Notes: generated by a model not told the origin, from the letters alone. 46,159 nt of DNA from Spirochaetes bacterium ADurb.Bin215 (GCA_002070025.1 MWCL01000015.1:1-46159), one strand, 5' to 3'; counted from the first letter of the stretch, positions 35,093-44,626 are shown. Program-made: numbers and translations.

Positions 35093-36024
35093 TTGCTTTG
35101 CTCCTTGATTATGTATACCGGACGTTTTTTAGTCTCAAGATAGGTTTTCGCGAGATACTGGCCAAGAATGCCAACGGCAAACAATTGCACGCCGCCGATA
35201 AAGAGGATTATGCTCAACAACGAGGGATACCCGGCGACCGGATCACCCCAGAGCAGGGTTTTAACCACGACAACGCAGATGGTGATGAACGCGATCAGAC
35301 AAAAAAGCATACCCATAACCGAGGCAAAAATGAGCGGTGCCGTTGAAAAGGCGGTAATGCCTTCGAGTGAATACAGAAACAGTTTCCAGAATGACCACTT
35401 GGTCTCACCGGCCACGCGTTCAATATTTTGATATTCAAACCAGCGGGTTTCAAAGCCGACCCAGGAGAAAATACCTTTCGAGAAGCGGTTATATTCCTTG
35501 AGCGACAAGATGGCGTCGACCATCCGGCGGCTCATGAGGCGGTAATCGCGGACACCGTCAACAATATGTGCATCGGAAATCTTCGACATGAGCCGGTAAA
35601 AAGAACGGGCAAAGAAGGACCGGATGAGCGGCTCACCTTTCCGGGAAACTCGGCGGGTTGCCGCGCAGTCATAGTCACCGGATTTCACCACGGAATACAT
35701 CTCCGGAAGGAGAGATGGCGGATCCTGGAGATCGGCGTCCATGACGGCGACATATTTCCCCCGGGCGGCTTCAAGGCCGGCGAGCAGCGCCGCTTCCTTG
35801 CCGAAGTTCCGGGAAAAAAATACGTAGCGGACGTCTGCATCATTTTGCGAAAGGTCCCGGATAACGTCCCGTGTTCCGTCCGTTGATCCGTCATCAACCA
35901 GCACAAACTCGAATGAAACGCCGGGGAGCTTCTGTTTCAAGGCGGTAAGTTCGGTATACAGATGCGGCAAGGCCGGCGCTTCGTTGTAACAGGGAACGAC
36001 TATGGATATTTCTCGTTCTTGCAT
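35089..36024 (-). CDS. GtrB/DPM-like polyprenyl-phosphate glycosyltransferase (GT2)
   Basis: A 311-residue family 2 glycosyltransferase. Start ATG 36024 (MQEREISIVVPCYNE) follows GGAGGAG. The GT-A domain shows VDDGSTDGT (D44-D45), MDADLQDPP (D96, D98 and the QDP of polyprenyl-phosphate enzymes) and SRNFGKEAAL; two C-terminal hydrophobic helices (about 230-300) anchor it in the membrane. Relatives transfer glucose, mannose or another sugar from a nucleotide sugar to undecaprenyl phosphate on the cytoplasmic side. It is first in a two-gene operon with the GT-C enzyme, so the two form a likely charge-and-transfer pair. Confidence 0.9.
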   Translation of the reverse strand: MQEREISIVVPCYNEAPALPHLYTELTALKQKLPGVSFEFVLVDDGSTDGTRDVIRDLSQNDADVRYVFFSRNFGKEAALLAGLEAARGKYVAVMDADLQDPPSLLPEMYSVVKSGDYDCAATRRVSRKGEPLIRSFFARSFYRLMSKISDAHIVDGVRDYRLMSRRMVDAILSLKEYNRFSKGIFSWVGFETRWFEYQNIERVAGETKWSFWKLFLYSLEGITAFSTAPLIFASVMGMLFCLIAFITICVVVVKTLLWGDPVAGYPSLLSIILFIGGVQLFAVGILGQYLAKTYLETKKRPVYIIKEQSK

Positions 36025-36077
36025 CAGGTTTTCTCCTCCGGGGAATACAATCCGGGTGCGCATTCCATTGTATCACA

Positions 36078-36109
36078 TAAAAGAAAACCCGCCAGAAGGC
36101 GGGTTTTCT
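36078..36109 (-). terminator. Rho-independent terminator of the cellobiose phosphorylase transcript
   Basis: Read on the minus strand, AGAAAACCCGCC (36109-36098), a 4-base loop and GGCGGGTTTTCT (36093-36082) form a 12-bp stem followed by a TTT run. It lies about 31 bases after the phosphorylase stop and before the GT2 gene. Confidence 0.85.
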
Positions 36110-36139
36110 ATTGATCACTTGTCGAAGTTCATGGACACA

Positions 36140-38617
36140 TTAGCCGACGACAACCTTGAGCTGTACTTCGGATTTTCCGGGAGAAACGAGTGTTCCGTCC
36201 ACGGAGACACCGCCGGAAACCACCGACACGGCGATTTTTCCCGCAGGGTCGCGGTTCTCGATGTCGATGACATATTTGCAGCCGCGGTACGTCCGGGTAA
36301 TGGTCGCGTTCTTCACATGCGCGGGAAGCCGCGGTTCAACACGGAGTCCCTGGTGCTCGGAACGGATACCGCAAATCCACTGCGACAGCGCGACAAAGTT
36401 CCAGGCGGCGGTTCCGGTGAGCCAGCTGTTCTTGGCTTCACCGTGGCGGCGCGCGGCCTTACCCGCAACCATCTGGGCGTATACGTAGGGCTCCAGGCGG
36501 TGGATTTCGCTGATGTCTTCAAGGAAGGCAGGCGCGATCTTCTTGTAATATTCCCAGGCATTCTGCGGGCGGCCGGATTTTACTTCACCGATGATTACCC
36601 AGGGGTTATTGTGACAGAAGATACCGGCATTTTCCTTGTATCCGGGCGGATAGGAGGACACTTCACCGAGCTCAACGTGGTAATCCTTGTAGGGCGGATC
36701 AAGAAGGACGATACCGTACTTGGTATCGAGGTGTTTCTTCACGCTGTCGAGGGCCTTTATGGGATAGCCCTTGTCCGCACCGATCTGAGCCATGGAGCCA
36801 AATCCTTGCGTTTCAATGAAGATCTTTCCGTCTTCACATTCTTTTGAACCGATCTTGTTGCCAAAGTCGTCGTAAGCGCGGACATACCATTCGCCGTCCC
36901 AGCCCTGTTCGCAGATCTTGGCAGCCATTTTTGCGGCTTCTTCCTCGGCGAACTTCGCTTCGGCTTCATCGCCGAGCATGCGGCACATGGCGGCATATTC
37001 GGGTGCTGCGTACACGAACATCTGGGCGATCATGACCGACTCGGCGTTCTTTCCGTCCTTGTTGGTGCTGGTCTGGAACGAGTCGTTGGGGTCGGTGCTG
37101 AAGCAGTTCAGGTTGAGACAGTCGTTCCAGTCGGCGCGGCCGATGAGGGGGAGCCCGTGGGGTCCCAGGTGGTCAACGGTGTAGCGGAAGGACCGCTTGA
37201 GGTGTTCGAACATGGACGCCTTGTTGGTGTCGCTGTTGTCGAAGGGTACGTCGACCTTGAGGAAGTCCACGTCGCCGGTCTCGCGCAGGTAGCCGCCGAC
37301 ACCCAGGATGAGCCAGAGCGGGTCATCGTTGAAGTTGCTGCCGATATCGGCGTTTCCGCGCTTGGTAAGCGGCTGGAACTGGTGGTAGGCGCTTCCGTCT
37401 TCGAACTGGGTGGACGCCACGTCGAAGAGGCGTTCCCGTGCGCGCGAGGGGATCTGGTGAACGACACCGAGCATGTCCTGACTCGTATCGCGGAATCCGA
37501 TACCGCGGCCGATTCCGCTTTCAAAGTAGCTGGCGGAACGCGCGAAGTTATAGGTAACAATACACTGATACTGGTTCCACACGGCCATGCGGTCGAGTTT
37601 TTCATCCCCGGTCTTGAGGGTAAAGTTGGAAAGGAGTCCGTCCCAGAGCTTCTTGAGCTCGTTGAACGCCGCGGTAACCTGCTCGGGGGTTTCAAACCGC
37701 TTCTGCAGGGCAACCGCTTTTTCCTTGTTGATTACGCGCATGGCGGGGTTGGTCTGGAGAAGACCGGCGGACGCGGGAGCGCAGCCGTTCTCGCCTGCCC
37801 ATTTTTTCTTCTCGTCCATCTCGATGTACCCGAGCACGAAGATGAAGGTGCGGGATTCACCGGGGGCGAGATCAATGTTGATGCGGTGGCTCGCAATGGG
37901 AGACCAGCCGTCTGCGACGGTGTTCTCGCTCTTGCCGGCCATAACGGTGTCCGGAGCATCGTAGTTGTTGTGAAGGCCGAGGAAGGTCTCGCGGTCGGTG
38001 TCGAATCCGTCGATTTTGGTGTTGACGGAATAGAACGCGAAATGATTCCGGCGTTCGCGGTACTCGGTCTTGTGATAGATCGCGCTGCCGTCAATTTCCA
38101 CCTCGCCGGTGGAGAAGTTGCGCTGGAAGTTCGTAGTGTCATCAAGCGCGTTGTACAGACACCATTCCACAAAGGAGACGAGAGAAATCTGTTTTTTGGC
38201 GCTGCCGGTATTGGTCAGGGTGAGCATCTGAACTTCGGCGTCCTCGCCGTTGGGAACCATGTACAGGACGTCCGCCTTCACATTGTTCTTTGACGAAGAA
38301 ATCTTGCTGTAGCCGAAACCATGGCGGCATTCATAGGAATCGAGCTCAACCCGCATGGGCTTCCAGCCGGGATTCCACACGGAGTCGCCGTCCTTGATGT
38401 AAAAATAGCGTCCGTTGTTGTCGAGGGGTACATCATTGTAGCGATACCGGGTCAGACGGCGGAGCCGGGCGTCGGTATGAAAGGAATAACCGCCCGCGGT
38501 GTTGGATATAAGGGAAAAGAATTTCGTATTCCCAAGATAGTTGATCCAGGGATACGGGGTCCGGGGAGTCTCAATGACATACTCCCGGTTTACATCGTCA
38601 AAATGTCCGAATTTCAT
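36140..38617 (-). CDS. cbp: Cellobiose phosphorylase (GH94)
   Basis: An 825-residue enzyme that converts cellobiose plus phosphate to glucose 1-phosphate and glucose, saving one ATP per disaccharide. The sequence follows the Clostridium thermocellum cellobiose phosphorylase closely along its length (about 811 residues there): [21 protein letters not shown] at the start, [45 protein letters not shown]-type core, and [16 protein letters not shown] with D496 and D499 in the catalytic motif. GAGGAG precedes ATG 38617. It lies downstream of nagB on the same strand (113-base gap) and ends in a strong terminator. No cellobiose transporter is present in the window, so uptake must be encoded elsewhere. 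Confidence 0.95.
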   Translation of the reverse strand: MKFGHFDDVNREYVIETPRTPYPWINYLGNTKFFSLISNTAGGYSFHTDARLRRLTRYRYNDVPLDNNGRYFYIKDGDSVWNPGWKPMRVELDSYECRHGFGYSKISSSKNNVKADVLYMVPNGEDAEVQMLTLTNTGSAKKQISLVSFVEWCLYNALDDTTNFQRNFSTGEVEIDGSAIYHKTEYRERRNHFAFYSVNTKIDGFDTDRETFLGLHNNYDAPDTVMAGKSENTVADGWSPIASHRINIDLAPGESRTFIFVLGYIEMDEKKKWAGENGCAPASAGLLQTNPAMRVINKEKAVALQKRFETPEQVTAAFNELKKLWDGLLSNFTLKTGDEKLDRMAVWNQYQCIVTYNFARSASYFESGIGRGIGFRDTSQDMLGVVHQIPSRARERLFDVASTQFEDGSAYHQFQPLTKRGNADIGSNFNDDPLWLILGVGGYLRETGDVDFLKVDVPFDNSDTNKASMFEHLKRSFRYTVDHLGPHGLPLIGRADWNDCLNLNCFSTDPNDSFQTSTNKDGKNAESVMIAQMFVYAAPEYAAMCRMLGDEAEAKFAEEEAAKMAAKICEQGWDGEWYVRAYDDFGNKIGSKECEDGKIFIETQGFGSMAQIGADKGYPIKALDSVKKHLDTKYGIVLLDPPYKDYHVELGEVSSYPPGYKENAGIFCHNNPWVIIGEVKSGRPQNAWEYYKKIAPAFLEDISEIHRLEPYVYAQMVAGKAARRHGEAKNSWLTGTAAWNFVALSQWICGIRSEHQGLRVEPRLPAHVKNATITRTYRGCKYVIDIENRDPAGKIAVSVVSGGVSVDGTLVSPGKSEVQLKVVVG

Positions 38618-38730
38618 AGCGTCTCCTCAAAATAATTGCCGTAAGAAACAAAGCTGATACTACCATAGCGCCCCTGCGGTGTCAAACCTTGCGGGGGTTA
38701 CGACCGCTCCTGGCGGGCCTTGCAGCGGCT

Positions 38731-39528
38731 TCAGGGACGGGTGTTTTTGGCTTCAATATCCTTGTAATAGCGGACGGTTCCCACCCGCAGTTCATCGGTC
38801 GCATCTTCGTCACAGACAATGATGGCTTTCGGATGCAGCTGCAGGATGCTTATTGACCATTTGTGGTTCACTCCCTCCTCGATCGCATGTCTGATGGCCC
38901 GGGCCTTGGCGTAACCGGAAGCAAGAATCATCACTTCCTCGGCATCGGTAATGGTACCGACTCCCACGGTCAGCGCCTGCGTAGGCACCTGTTCCGGATC
39001 CCCGCCGAAAAAGCGCGAATTCATGATGATGGTATCCTGAGTAAGGTTTTTCATGCGCGTCCGGGACGTGAGGGACGATCCGGGCTCGTTAAAGGCAATA
39101 TGTCCATCCGCGCCGACACCGCCGAAGAACAGATGAATTTTCCCGTACGACGCGATCTTGTCCTCATACCGTTTGCATTCGGCAACGGGGTCCGCGGTCA
39201 TCCCGTCAAGAAAATTGACATTGTCCATCTGCACATCCACATGCGAGAAAAAATTGTCCATCATGAACCGGCGGTAGCTCTGGGGATGATCACGATCAAG
39301 ATCCTTGTATTCATCCATGTTGAACGTAACTACGTTTTTGAATGAAACCTTTCCTGCCTTGTTCAGCCGGACAAGTTCCCGATACACACCGAGCGGACTC
39401 GAGCCGGTCGGAAGCCCGAGGACAAAAGGCCTGTCCGCGGTGGGAGCAAATTCAGTAATCCGCCAAACGATATGGTTTGCCGCCCATTCTGCACAGGTGG
39501 CATAATCCTGCCGTACAATAACACGCAT
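38731..39528 (-). CDS. nagB: Glucosamine-6-phosphate deaminase
   Basis: A 265-residue enzyme that turns glucosamine 6-phosphate into fructose 6-phosphate and ammonia, feeding amino sugars into glycolysis. All catalytic residues known from E. coli NagB are present at the same numbers: D72 in FNMDEY, D141 and H143 in [11 protein letters not shown], and E148 in NEPG. The [13 protein letters not shown] phosphate-binding loop is intact. The usual start is ATG 39528, with AGGAGT upstream. It sits between the ROK regulator and cellobiose phosphorylase on the same strand. No nagA or PTS gene is present. Confidence 0.96.
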   Translation of the reverse strand: MRVIVRQDYATCAEWAANHIVWRITEFAPTADRPFVLGLPTGSSPLGVYRELVRLNKAGKVSFKNVVTFNMDEYKDLDRDHPQSYRRFMMDNFFSHVDVQMDNVNFLDGMTADPVAECKRYEDKIASYGKIHLFFGGVGADGHIAFNEPGSSLTSRTRMKNLTQDTIIMNSRFFGGDPEQVPTQALTVGVGTITDAEEVMILASGYAKARAIRHAIEEGVNHKWSISILQLHPKAIIVCDEDATDELRVGTVRYYKDIEAKNTRP

Positions 39529-39564
39529 AACAACTCCTGAAGCGAAAATAAAAGGTAGTTTTAA

Positions 39565-39593
39565 TGATATACGACAACCAGTTCCCGCGCAAT
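39565..39593 (-). promoter_or_regulatory. Possible nagB promoter
   Basis: On the minus strand TTGCGC and TATCAT are 17 bases apart within the 82-base gap between the ROK gene and nagB; positions are approximate to a base or two. Confidence 0.35.
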
Positions 39594-39610
39594 TAAAAAG
39601 AATTCACGGG

Positions 39611-40786
39611 TCAGTTTTTGGCGCCCATCCCTGCCCTGCGAGCGCACGAGATAACCTCATCCCAGTTCTGACATTCGTGTCCGATCCCGTCCATGACCGG
39701 AAGACTGAAAAGACGCATCAAGAACATGTGGGCCGCACCAATGGCCACAGAACGCGGATCCCCGTCCGAAAAAACGAGCCCGCAGTCGTTCCGCTTCAGG
39801 ATATCGCCGAAACGAGGAACGTCACGTTCCAGAACACGCTGAACATCGTCACGGTGCCGGGCAAGTTCCCCGTGAACTATTACCGCATGGGGATCAAAGA
39901 CCGAGACAACCGGAACAAGGCTCTCAAAAAGCTCTCTGATCCATCCGTCCAGTACCGGCGATCCCAGCCGGCTGTCTCCCGGAGGAACCCAGAAGTTTCC
40001 CTGCCCGGCCATGTTGCCGCTCCAGCGGTACGAGACAAATTCTCCCGCGGCGAAACGACTGCCGCCGTATACTCGTCCGTCAAGGGCAACGCCTACCCCT
40101 ACGGCCAGACCATTGCAGGAGGAGAACCGCGACGCGTCCCGGGTATACTCGGTATTTACACAGATCAGGGATCGGCATTCCTGTTCACGATTGCGCAAGA
40201 GTTCGTACCAGGCAATACAGTTTGCCTCGTTTTCAATATGGAAGGGAACTCCAAACCGGGCCGCAGTATTGCGGGGGAAAGCAACATTTCTTGCATTAAA
40301 TATTTCCGAACGGATAACGGTGCCGCCGCAGGCATCTATGATTCCCGGAAGACCCATGCACACCGCGAGCGGAGCGAGTCCCACCGAACGGATATCGGCC
40401 TCCAGGTCTTCCATGATCTTGACCGGAAGCTGTTCAAAAGAACCTTCCGGAAGCGGACCCGACCTGCTTGCGCGAACAACCCCGGTAAAATCGGTAATTA
40501 CGGCAGTATACCCGGAGGGTTGGAGTTCAATCCCCGCGACACAGCCAAAATCGGGGTTCAACTCGAGCTGTAGCGGTTTTCTACCGCCGAGCGAAGAGCA
40601 GTTTTCTTTTCGTGATTCAAGAACAACACCGGTTTCAACCAGGGCGTTGATAATATTAGAAATGGTGGAGCGGTACACTCCGAGTTTTTTTGCGATATCT
40701 ATCCGGCTGATACCGGGATAGCGCCATAAAAGCCGCGCGGCCATGGACATGTTGGCATTTTTTTGAAAATTGTTGTTAATCTGCAT
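39611..40786 (-). CDS. ROK-family transcriptional regulator without the zinc motif
   Basis: A 391-residue ROK repressor. The start ATG 40786 (MQINNNFQKNANMS) follows GGAGG; the open frame continues further upstream without support. A winged HTH (~18-60, ISRIDIAKKLGVYRSTISNIINALVETG) precedes the ROK sugar-kinase-like domain (~85-380; LAVCMGLPGIIDACGGTVI, ENEANCIAWYE, LAVGVGVALDGRVYGGSRFAAGEF). ROK proteins normally carry a CxCGxxGCxE zinc site after the GEFGH-type motif; here the region reads GQGNFWVPPGDSRLGSP and has no cysteines. It may sense glucosamine, N-acetylglucosamine or glucose derivatives, as it precedes nagB and cellobiose phosphorylase. A 22-bp dyad lies just before its start. 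Confidence 0.85.
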   Translation of the reverse strand: MQINNNFQKNANMSMAARLLWRYPGISRIDIAKKLGVYRSTISNIINALVETGVVLESRKENCSSLGGRKPLQLELNPDFGCVAGIELQPSGYTAVITDFTGVVRASRSGPLPEGSFEQLPVKIMEDLEADIRSVGLAPLAVCMGLPGIIDACGGTVIRSEIFNARNVAFPRNTAARFGVPFHIENEANCIAWYELLRNREQECRSLICVNTEYTRDASRFSSCNGLAVGVGVALDGRVYGGSRFAAGEFVSYRWSGNMAGQGNFWVPPGDSRLGSPVLDGWIRELFESLVPVVSVFDPHAVIVHGELARHRDDVQRVLERDVPRFGDILKRNDCGLVFSDGDPRSVAIGAAHMFLMRLFSLPVMDGIGHECQNWDEVISCARRAGMGAKN

Positions 40787-40801
40787 CCGGCCTCCGCTCA
40801 C

Positions 40802-40823
40802 CTGTATACTAGCATGAATACAG
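40802..40823. promoter_or_regulatory. Dyad before the ROK regulator (possible autoregulatory operator)
   Basis: CTGTAT (40802-40807) and ATACAG (40818-40823) form an inverted repeat with a 10-base spacer, 15 bases upstream of the ROK start. ROK repressors commonly bind dyads of this length. The site also lies in the last codons of the upstream helicase-partner gene's downstream region. I see no second clear copy before nagB or the phosphorylase. Confidence 0.45.
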
Positions 40824-40838
40824 TGTTCTGTGCGGACA

Positions 40839-42893
40839 TTACCGGTTCTGGGTCGGTTCAGAAAAAATGGAGCCCCGGATCCGCCGAACCAGAACGGCCC
40901 GACTGAGCGAAACAGTCTCGATCGATCCATCCACCTCATTTGCAAGCTTTACCAGAACATCTCCGCGTTTTTTCTCCATCGACAGCGGTTTCCCCAGCAG
41001 GGTCCGGCTTCCGGAATCTGTTTGTATCTCCAGAAGGGATCCCGACGCGGATGCTTGCTCCGCAATCCGCACCTTGCCCAGGAAGTCCACACCGCGAGCC
41101 TCAAGTTTTTCCGGGCGAACCGAGTCGGGATCAAGCTGGTCGGGGGATACAATGATTTTCCGGTGTATGCGGGAAAGGAGCGCTTCTTTTTGTTCCTTTT
41201 CCGGTTTCATTTTTTCCAGTTCATATATAAGCGCCGAGCGGATTTCCGCATCTTCCCCGGTTGAAGCCACCGGAAGATCCTTTGATGAAGTACCGGACGC
41301 GGTGTTTGCCGAAAACCGGAGCGGTGGTAGCGGCGCCGGATCGGTACGGGGGGTTCCCATGGCAACCGAGGGAATAAAATCGAGCCCTGCCCGTGACGCG
41401 GCGTCCTGCAGCTCCTCGGGAGAATCCATGTCGAGAAGATACACCCCCGGCGCAAGGGTTTTGCGGACAAGCCGGGACAGCTCTTCGTTCTTCTCGAAGA
41501 GTATCCGGCGCGAATCGTCAACCTTGAGCACATACCCATGATACAGGGAAAGCGCGGTATAACCGGAAAACCAGTCGCGGACAGAAAAAAGAAGATTTCC
41601 CGGCAGGGGAGACGGACTGTGTTTCTCCAGCAAGGTCAGTATGGACTCTGCGGTTGCACCCTGGTCAAACGCCGTTGCGCAGGACTTCCGGTTTATTTCA
41701 TAGTTTCCTACGGTCTGGACCGATGCCACGGTCATGAAGGAAACCAGCGGCAGCAATTCGGCCAGTGAGCTTCCCGGCATCAGAACCACCTCATACGACG
41801 GCGATACATACACGGTAGCGGACAGGTCCCCGTTCCCTTCGGAAAAAGCGGCATTTGGTGTCAGGAAACCGTCCTGTTCCGAAAGAAGTCCGAACATGCG
41901 TGCGGTTTCACCCCGGTCGGGAGCGGAGTCAGCGGATACGCCGGTTCCCTCCCGGTTGTTTTCCTGTAAAATCTTCGAGAACCGGCTCCGTGTACCGGCA
42001 ACGGCTCCGCCGCGTTCGGTAACAAGGTAGGCAGCACGGCTGACTGCATTGAGGGAATACCGGCCGCCGGGAATCAGGAACCCCGCAAGATCAAGAAACG
42101 ACTGACCGCTCCGCTGCAGGGCTTCGCGGGTAAGGCGTCCGTAAACCGCCGCGCACAGATACGCAATACGGGATGCGTTGTCGCAACGGGCAAAAAGATT
42201 CCACCGGTCCCGGTCCGGAACAAGGACACCGTCGTGCACACAGAGCAGGGAAAGATTTCTCAGGGCAATCACGGCTAAAGAAAGCGTAGCGCCCCGCGCG
42301 GCGAGATCCGGAAAGGCAGCGTCCAGCGCGTCGAGCGTCCGTTTGCGCAAGGTACCGTCATTGCGTACCGCGGGACGTTCATGGAGGAAAAACCCGTAGA
42401 GGCCGGCAAGAACACTGTCGCTCAGGGGCAGCGGTACCGACACCGGGTCGGAGATTGTTTCAGGACGGATGAGCTGTTCTATGGAAACATGCGGCTCAAG
42501 CGCATCGGCAAGAAGCGGATTCAACGAGTACTCTCCGTTGACTTCCTCGTCGGTCCGGTAGATGAGCAAACGTTCTTCAAGATTCAGAATACGTTCATAC
42601 ACTTCCGGAAACGACCGGCTCCCGGACAGGAGCTGTACCAGCTTTCCCCGAGTCGGGGAAGGAAGGGAGCGGATCCCGGCAAGTATTTCACGGTCAAAAT
42701 TGTCCAGGCAGGCAAGAATTCTGCCGCGGTTCTCTGCGTTTCTCAAAAAAGCCGAGAGGGACTCGATAATTTTCTGTTTGTTGAACGGCGTTTTAATCGC
42801 GCCGAGATACATGCGCACCAGATCAAAAAAATGTTGATCGGAAAGACGGGTGAGCGCTTCTCGCCATTGAACAACCGCTTCGGCCTTTGTCAT
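40839..42893 (-). CDS. Helicase-associated partner protein of the XPB helicase
   Basis: A 684-residue protein, encoded directly after the XPB-type helicase and overlapping it by 4 bases. The N-terminal ~120 residues are helical (for example LSDQHFFDLVRMYLGAIKTPFNKQKIIESL), and the central part (~320-500) resembles the helicase-associated domain called Helicase_C_3 (segment VYVSPSYEVVLMPGSSLAELLPLVSFMTV, then SILTLLEKHSPSPLPGNLLFSVRDW), the same kind of domain as forms the helicase's own N-terminus. The C-terminus (LVKLANEVDGSIETVSLSRAV) recalls a WYL-like strand-rich fold. A DNA-repair or damage-recognition accessory role is inferred only from pairing. Confidence 0.7.
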   Translation of the reverse strand: MTKAEAVVQWREALTRLSDQHFFDLVRMYLGAIKTPFNKQKIIESLSAFLRNAENRGRILACLDNFDREILAGIRSLPSPTRGKLVQLLSGSRSFPEVYERILNLEERLLIYRTDEEVNGEYSLNPLLADALEPHVSIEQLIRPETISDPVSVPLPLSDSVLAGLYGFFLHERPAVRNDGTLRKRTLDALDAAFPDLAARGATLSLAVIALRNLSLLCVHDGVLVPDRDRWNLFARCDNASRIAYLCAAVYGRLTREALQRSGQSFLDLAGFLIPGGRYSLNAVSRAAYLVTERGGAVAGTRSRFSKILQENNREGTGVSADSAPDRGETARMFGLLSEQDGFLTPNAAFSEGNGDLSATVYVSPSYEVVLMPGSSLAELLPLVSFMTVASVQTVGNYEINRKSCATAFDQGATAESILTLLEKHSPSPLPGNLLFSVRDWFSGYTALSLYHGYVLKVDDSRRILFEKNEELSRLVRKTLAPGVYLLDMDSPEELQDAASRAGLDFIPSVAMGTPRTDPAPLPPLRFSANTASGTSSKDLPVASTGEDAEIRSALIYELEKMKPEKEQKEALLSRIHRKIIVSPDQLDPDSVRPEKLEARGVDFLGKVRIAEQASASGSLLEIQTDSGSRTLLGKPLSMEKKRGDVLVKLANEVDGSIETVSLSRAVLVRRIRGSIFSEPTQNR

Positions 42894-44584
42894 GCAGTAC
42901 CGCCTCCTTCCGTCATTTCATCCCATCGCGTAATGCTGTATTCATACCCCTGCTCGGCCAGGAATTTCTGGCGGTTTGCGGCAAAATCCTCCTCCACGGT
43001 GCGGGCGGTAACGATGGTATAAAAATGTGAATCCTTGTCTTTGGGGCGGAGAATCCGTCCAAGACGCTGGGCTTCCTCCTGCCGGCTCCCGAAGGTGCCC
43101 GATATCTGGATGGCAACCGAGGCGTCGGGCAAATCGATCGCGAAGTTCGCTACTTTTGAAACCACGATGACCTTCATGGCTCCTGAGCGAAACTCCCCGT
43201 AAATACGGTCACGTTCAACATTCGGCGTTTTTCCGGTTATGATGGGAACACCGAGTTCGGACGCTATCTTCTCCAGCTGCTTCAGATACTGGCCAATCAC
43301 CAGAATGGAATCTCCCTCATGCTCGCGAATCAATTCAAGCACCACCGCGTATTTGGCCGGGTTCTCGCTGGCTATCCGGTATTTCTGCCGCTGTCCGGCA
43401 ACCGCATAGTCAATTTCATGTTCCGTGGCAAGGGGTACCCGGATTTCCATACAACGGGCTGTCGCGATCCAGCCCTGCTCTTCAAGATCCTTCCAGGGAA
43501 CATCGTAGCGCTTCGGCCCGACAAGGGAAAACACATCGCCTTCGCAGCCGTCTTCACGGACCAGCGTGGCGGTAAGACCGCAGCGGCGTACGGTCTGAAT
43601 CTCAGCGGTAACCCGGAACACCGGCGCCGGCAAAAGGTGCACCTCGTCATAAATAATCAAACCCCAGGCCCGTTCCCGGAAAATGCTGAAATGGGGAAAG
43701 GGGCTTTCCTTGTCCGGCCGCCACGTGAGAATCTGGTAGGTCGCGATCGTTACTGATTGTATCTCTTTTTTATCGCCGGTATACTCGCCGATTTCTTCCC
43801 GCGTCAGCGTGGTCTTGTCCACAAGCTCGGCCGCCCATTGATGGACCGCCGCGACATTTGTGGTAAGAATGAGCGTACTGGTGGCAAGCATTTCCATGAC
43901 GGTCATACCCACCACGGTTTTTCCCGATCCGCAGGGAAGCACGATGGTACCGAATCCGGTCCCCGGGCCCTTGTCGCCCACAAGGGCAGCCGCCGCGGTT
44001 CGCTGATAATCCCGGATAACGAGCGGGGATCCGGAAAGCGTCGTTTCACGAAGGGAGATTTCGAGCGGATCACCGTCCTTGAGCGGCGCTTCATCCTGTA
44101 CCGGCCAGCCGAGTTTGAGCAATTCCTGTTTTACCGTCCCCCGGTCGAGTACCGCCAGACGAAATTCGTCAGTTCCGGAAGGAACGAGGTATTTCTTCAT
44201 TTGCCGGGACGCTTCGAGCTCACGGTATACGAGCGGGATATCGGTAGTAAGCACAAGATAATCCGGATCGTCGGACGGAATCATCCTGATTGACCCGAAC
44301 CGGGCCATGGTTTCCACCACCCAGGTTCGAACCGCCGGAGGAACCGGAAAGCGGCTGAATCCGTCGAGCGTATCGGATACTACGTCGGGCGTAAAGCCGG
44401 CGCTCGCCGCATTCCACAGGGAAAGCGGTGTTATCCGGTAGGTGTGCAAGTGTTCAGGCGACTTTTCAAGTTCGGCGAAGGGAATAAGCGCGTTCCGGGC
44501 TTCGTCGGCCCGGGGCGCATGAACATCCAGCAGTATGGTGCGGTCACCCTGTATGATGAGGGGGTTGTCGGTCAAATTTGGCAT
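42890..44584 (-). CDS. XPB/Rad25-type DNA repair helicase
   Basis: A 564-residue superfamily 2 helicase of the XPB group. An N-terminal helicase-associated domain (~1-150) precedes RecA domain 1 with Walker A LPCGSGKT (216-223), motif II DEVH (313-316, in IIYDEVHLLP) and the XPB-specific RED motif in LTATLVREDG (R343-E344-D345), then RecA domain 2 with VSKVANFAIDLP and QRLGRILRP. XPB opens DNA in eukaryotic transcription-coupled and excision repair; bacterial homologues, including one in Treponema pallidum, are known but little studied. It has no Shine-Dalgarno sequence and starts 8 bases after a predicted -10 box, and its gene is coupled to the partner gene. Confidence 0.93.
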   Translation of the reverse strand: MPNLTDNPLIIQGDRTILLDVHAPRADEARNALIPFAELEKSPEHLHTYRITPLSLWNAASAGFTPDVVSDTLDGFSRFPVPPAVRTWVVETMARFGSIRMIPSDDPDYLVLTTDIPLVYRELEASRQMKKYLVPSGTDEFRLAVLDRGTVKQELLKLGWPVQDEAPLKDGDPLEISLRETTLSGSPLVIRDYQRTAAAALVGDKGPGTGFGTIVLPCGSGKTVVGMTVMEMLATSTLILTTNVAAVHQWAAELVDKTTLTREEIGEYTGDKKEIQSVTIATYQILTWRPDKESPFPHFSIFRERAWGLIIYDEVHLLPAPVFRVTAEIQTVRRCGLTATLVREDGCEGDVFSLVGPKRYDVPWKDLEEQGWIATARCMEIRVPLATEHEIDYAVAGQRQKYRIASENPAKYAVVLELIREHEGDSILVIGQYLKQLEKIASELGVPIITGKTPNVERDRIYGEFRSGAMKVIVVSKVANFAIDLPDASVAIQISGTFGSRQEEAQRLGRILRPKDKDSHFYTIVTARTVEEDFAANRQKFLAEQGYEYSITRWDEMTEGGGTA

Positions 44585-44587
44585 AAC

Positions 44588-44621
44588 GGTACATTGTACC
44601 TGCCTGACGAATTGTGGACAA
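44588..44621 (-). promoter_or_regulatory. Promoter and dyad of the XPB helicase operon
   Basis: On the minus strand TTGTCC (44621-44616) and TACAAT (44598-44593) are exactly 17 bases apart. A perfect 13-bp dyad GGTACA-T-TGTACC (44588-44600) covers the -10 box, so it may be an operator. The ATG (44584) begins 8 bases past the hexamer, leaving almost no leader. Confidence 0.6.
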
Positions 44622-44626
44622 GTCTT

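Noticed and set aside
36002-36847. A 281-codon plus-strand frame across the GT2 start, the terminator and the phosphorylase end
   Set aside because: It would translate through a strong terminator and overlap two well-supported genes.
37157-38293. A 378-codon open frame on the plus strand antisense to cellobiose phosphorylase
   Set aside because: It mirrors the codon pattern of the phosphorylase and matches no family I know; a by-product of high G+C.
40787-40945. N-terminal extension of the ROK regulator
   Set aside because: The 53 added codons run through the dyad and the end of the helicase-partner gene, have no ribosome-binding site and do not resemble ROK N-termini.
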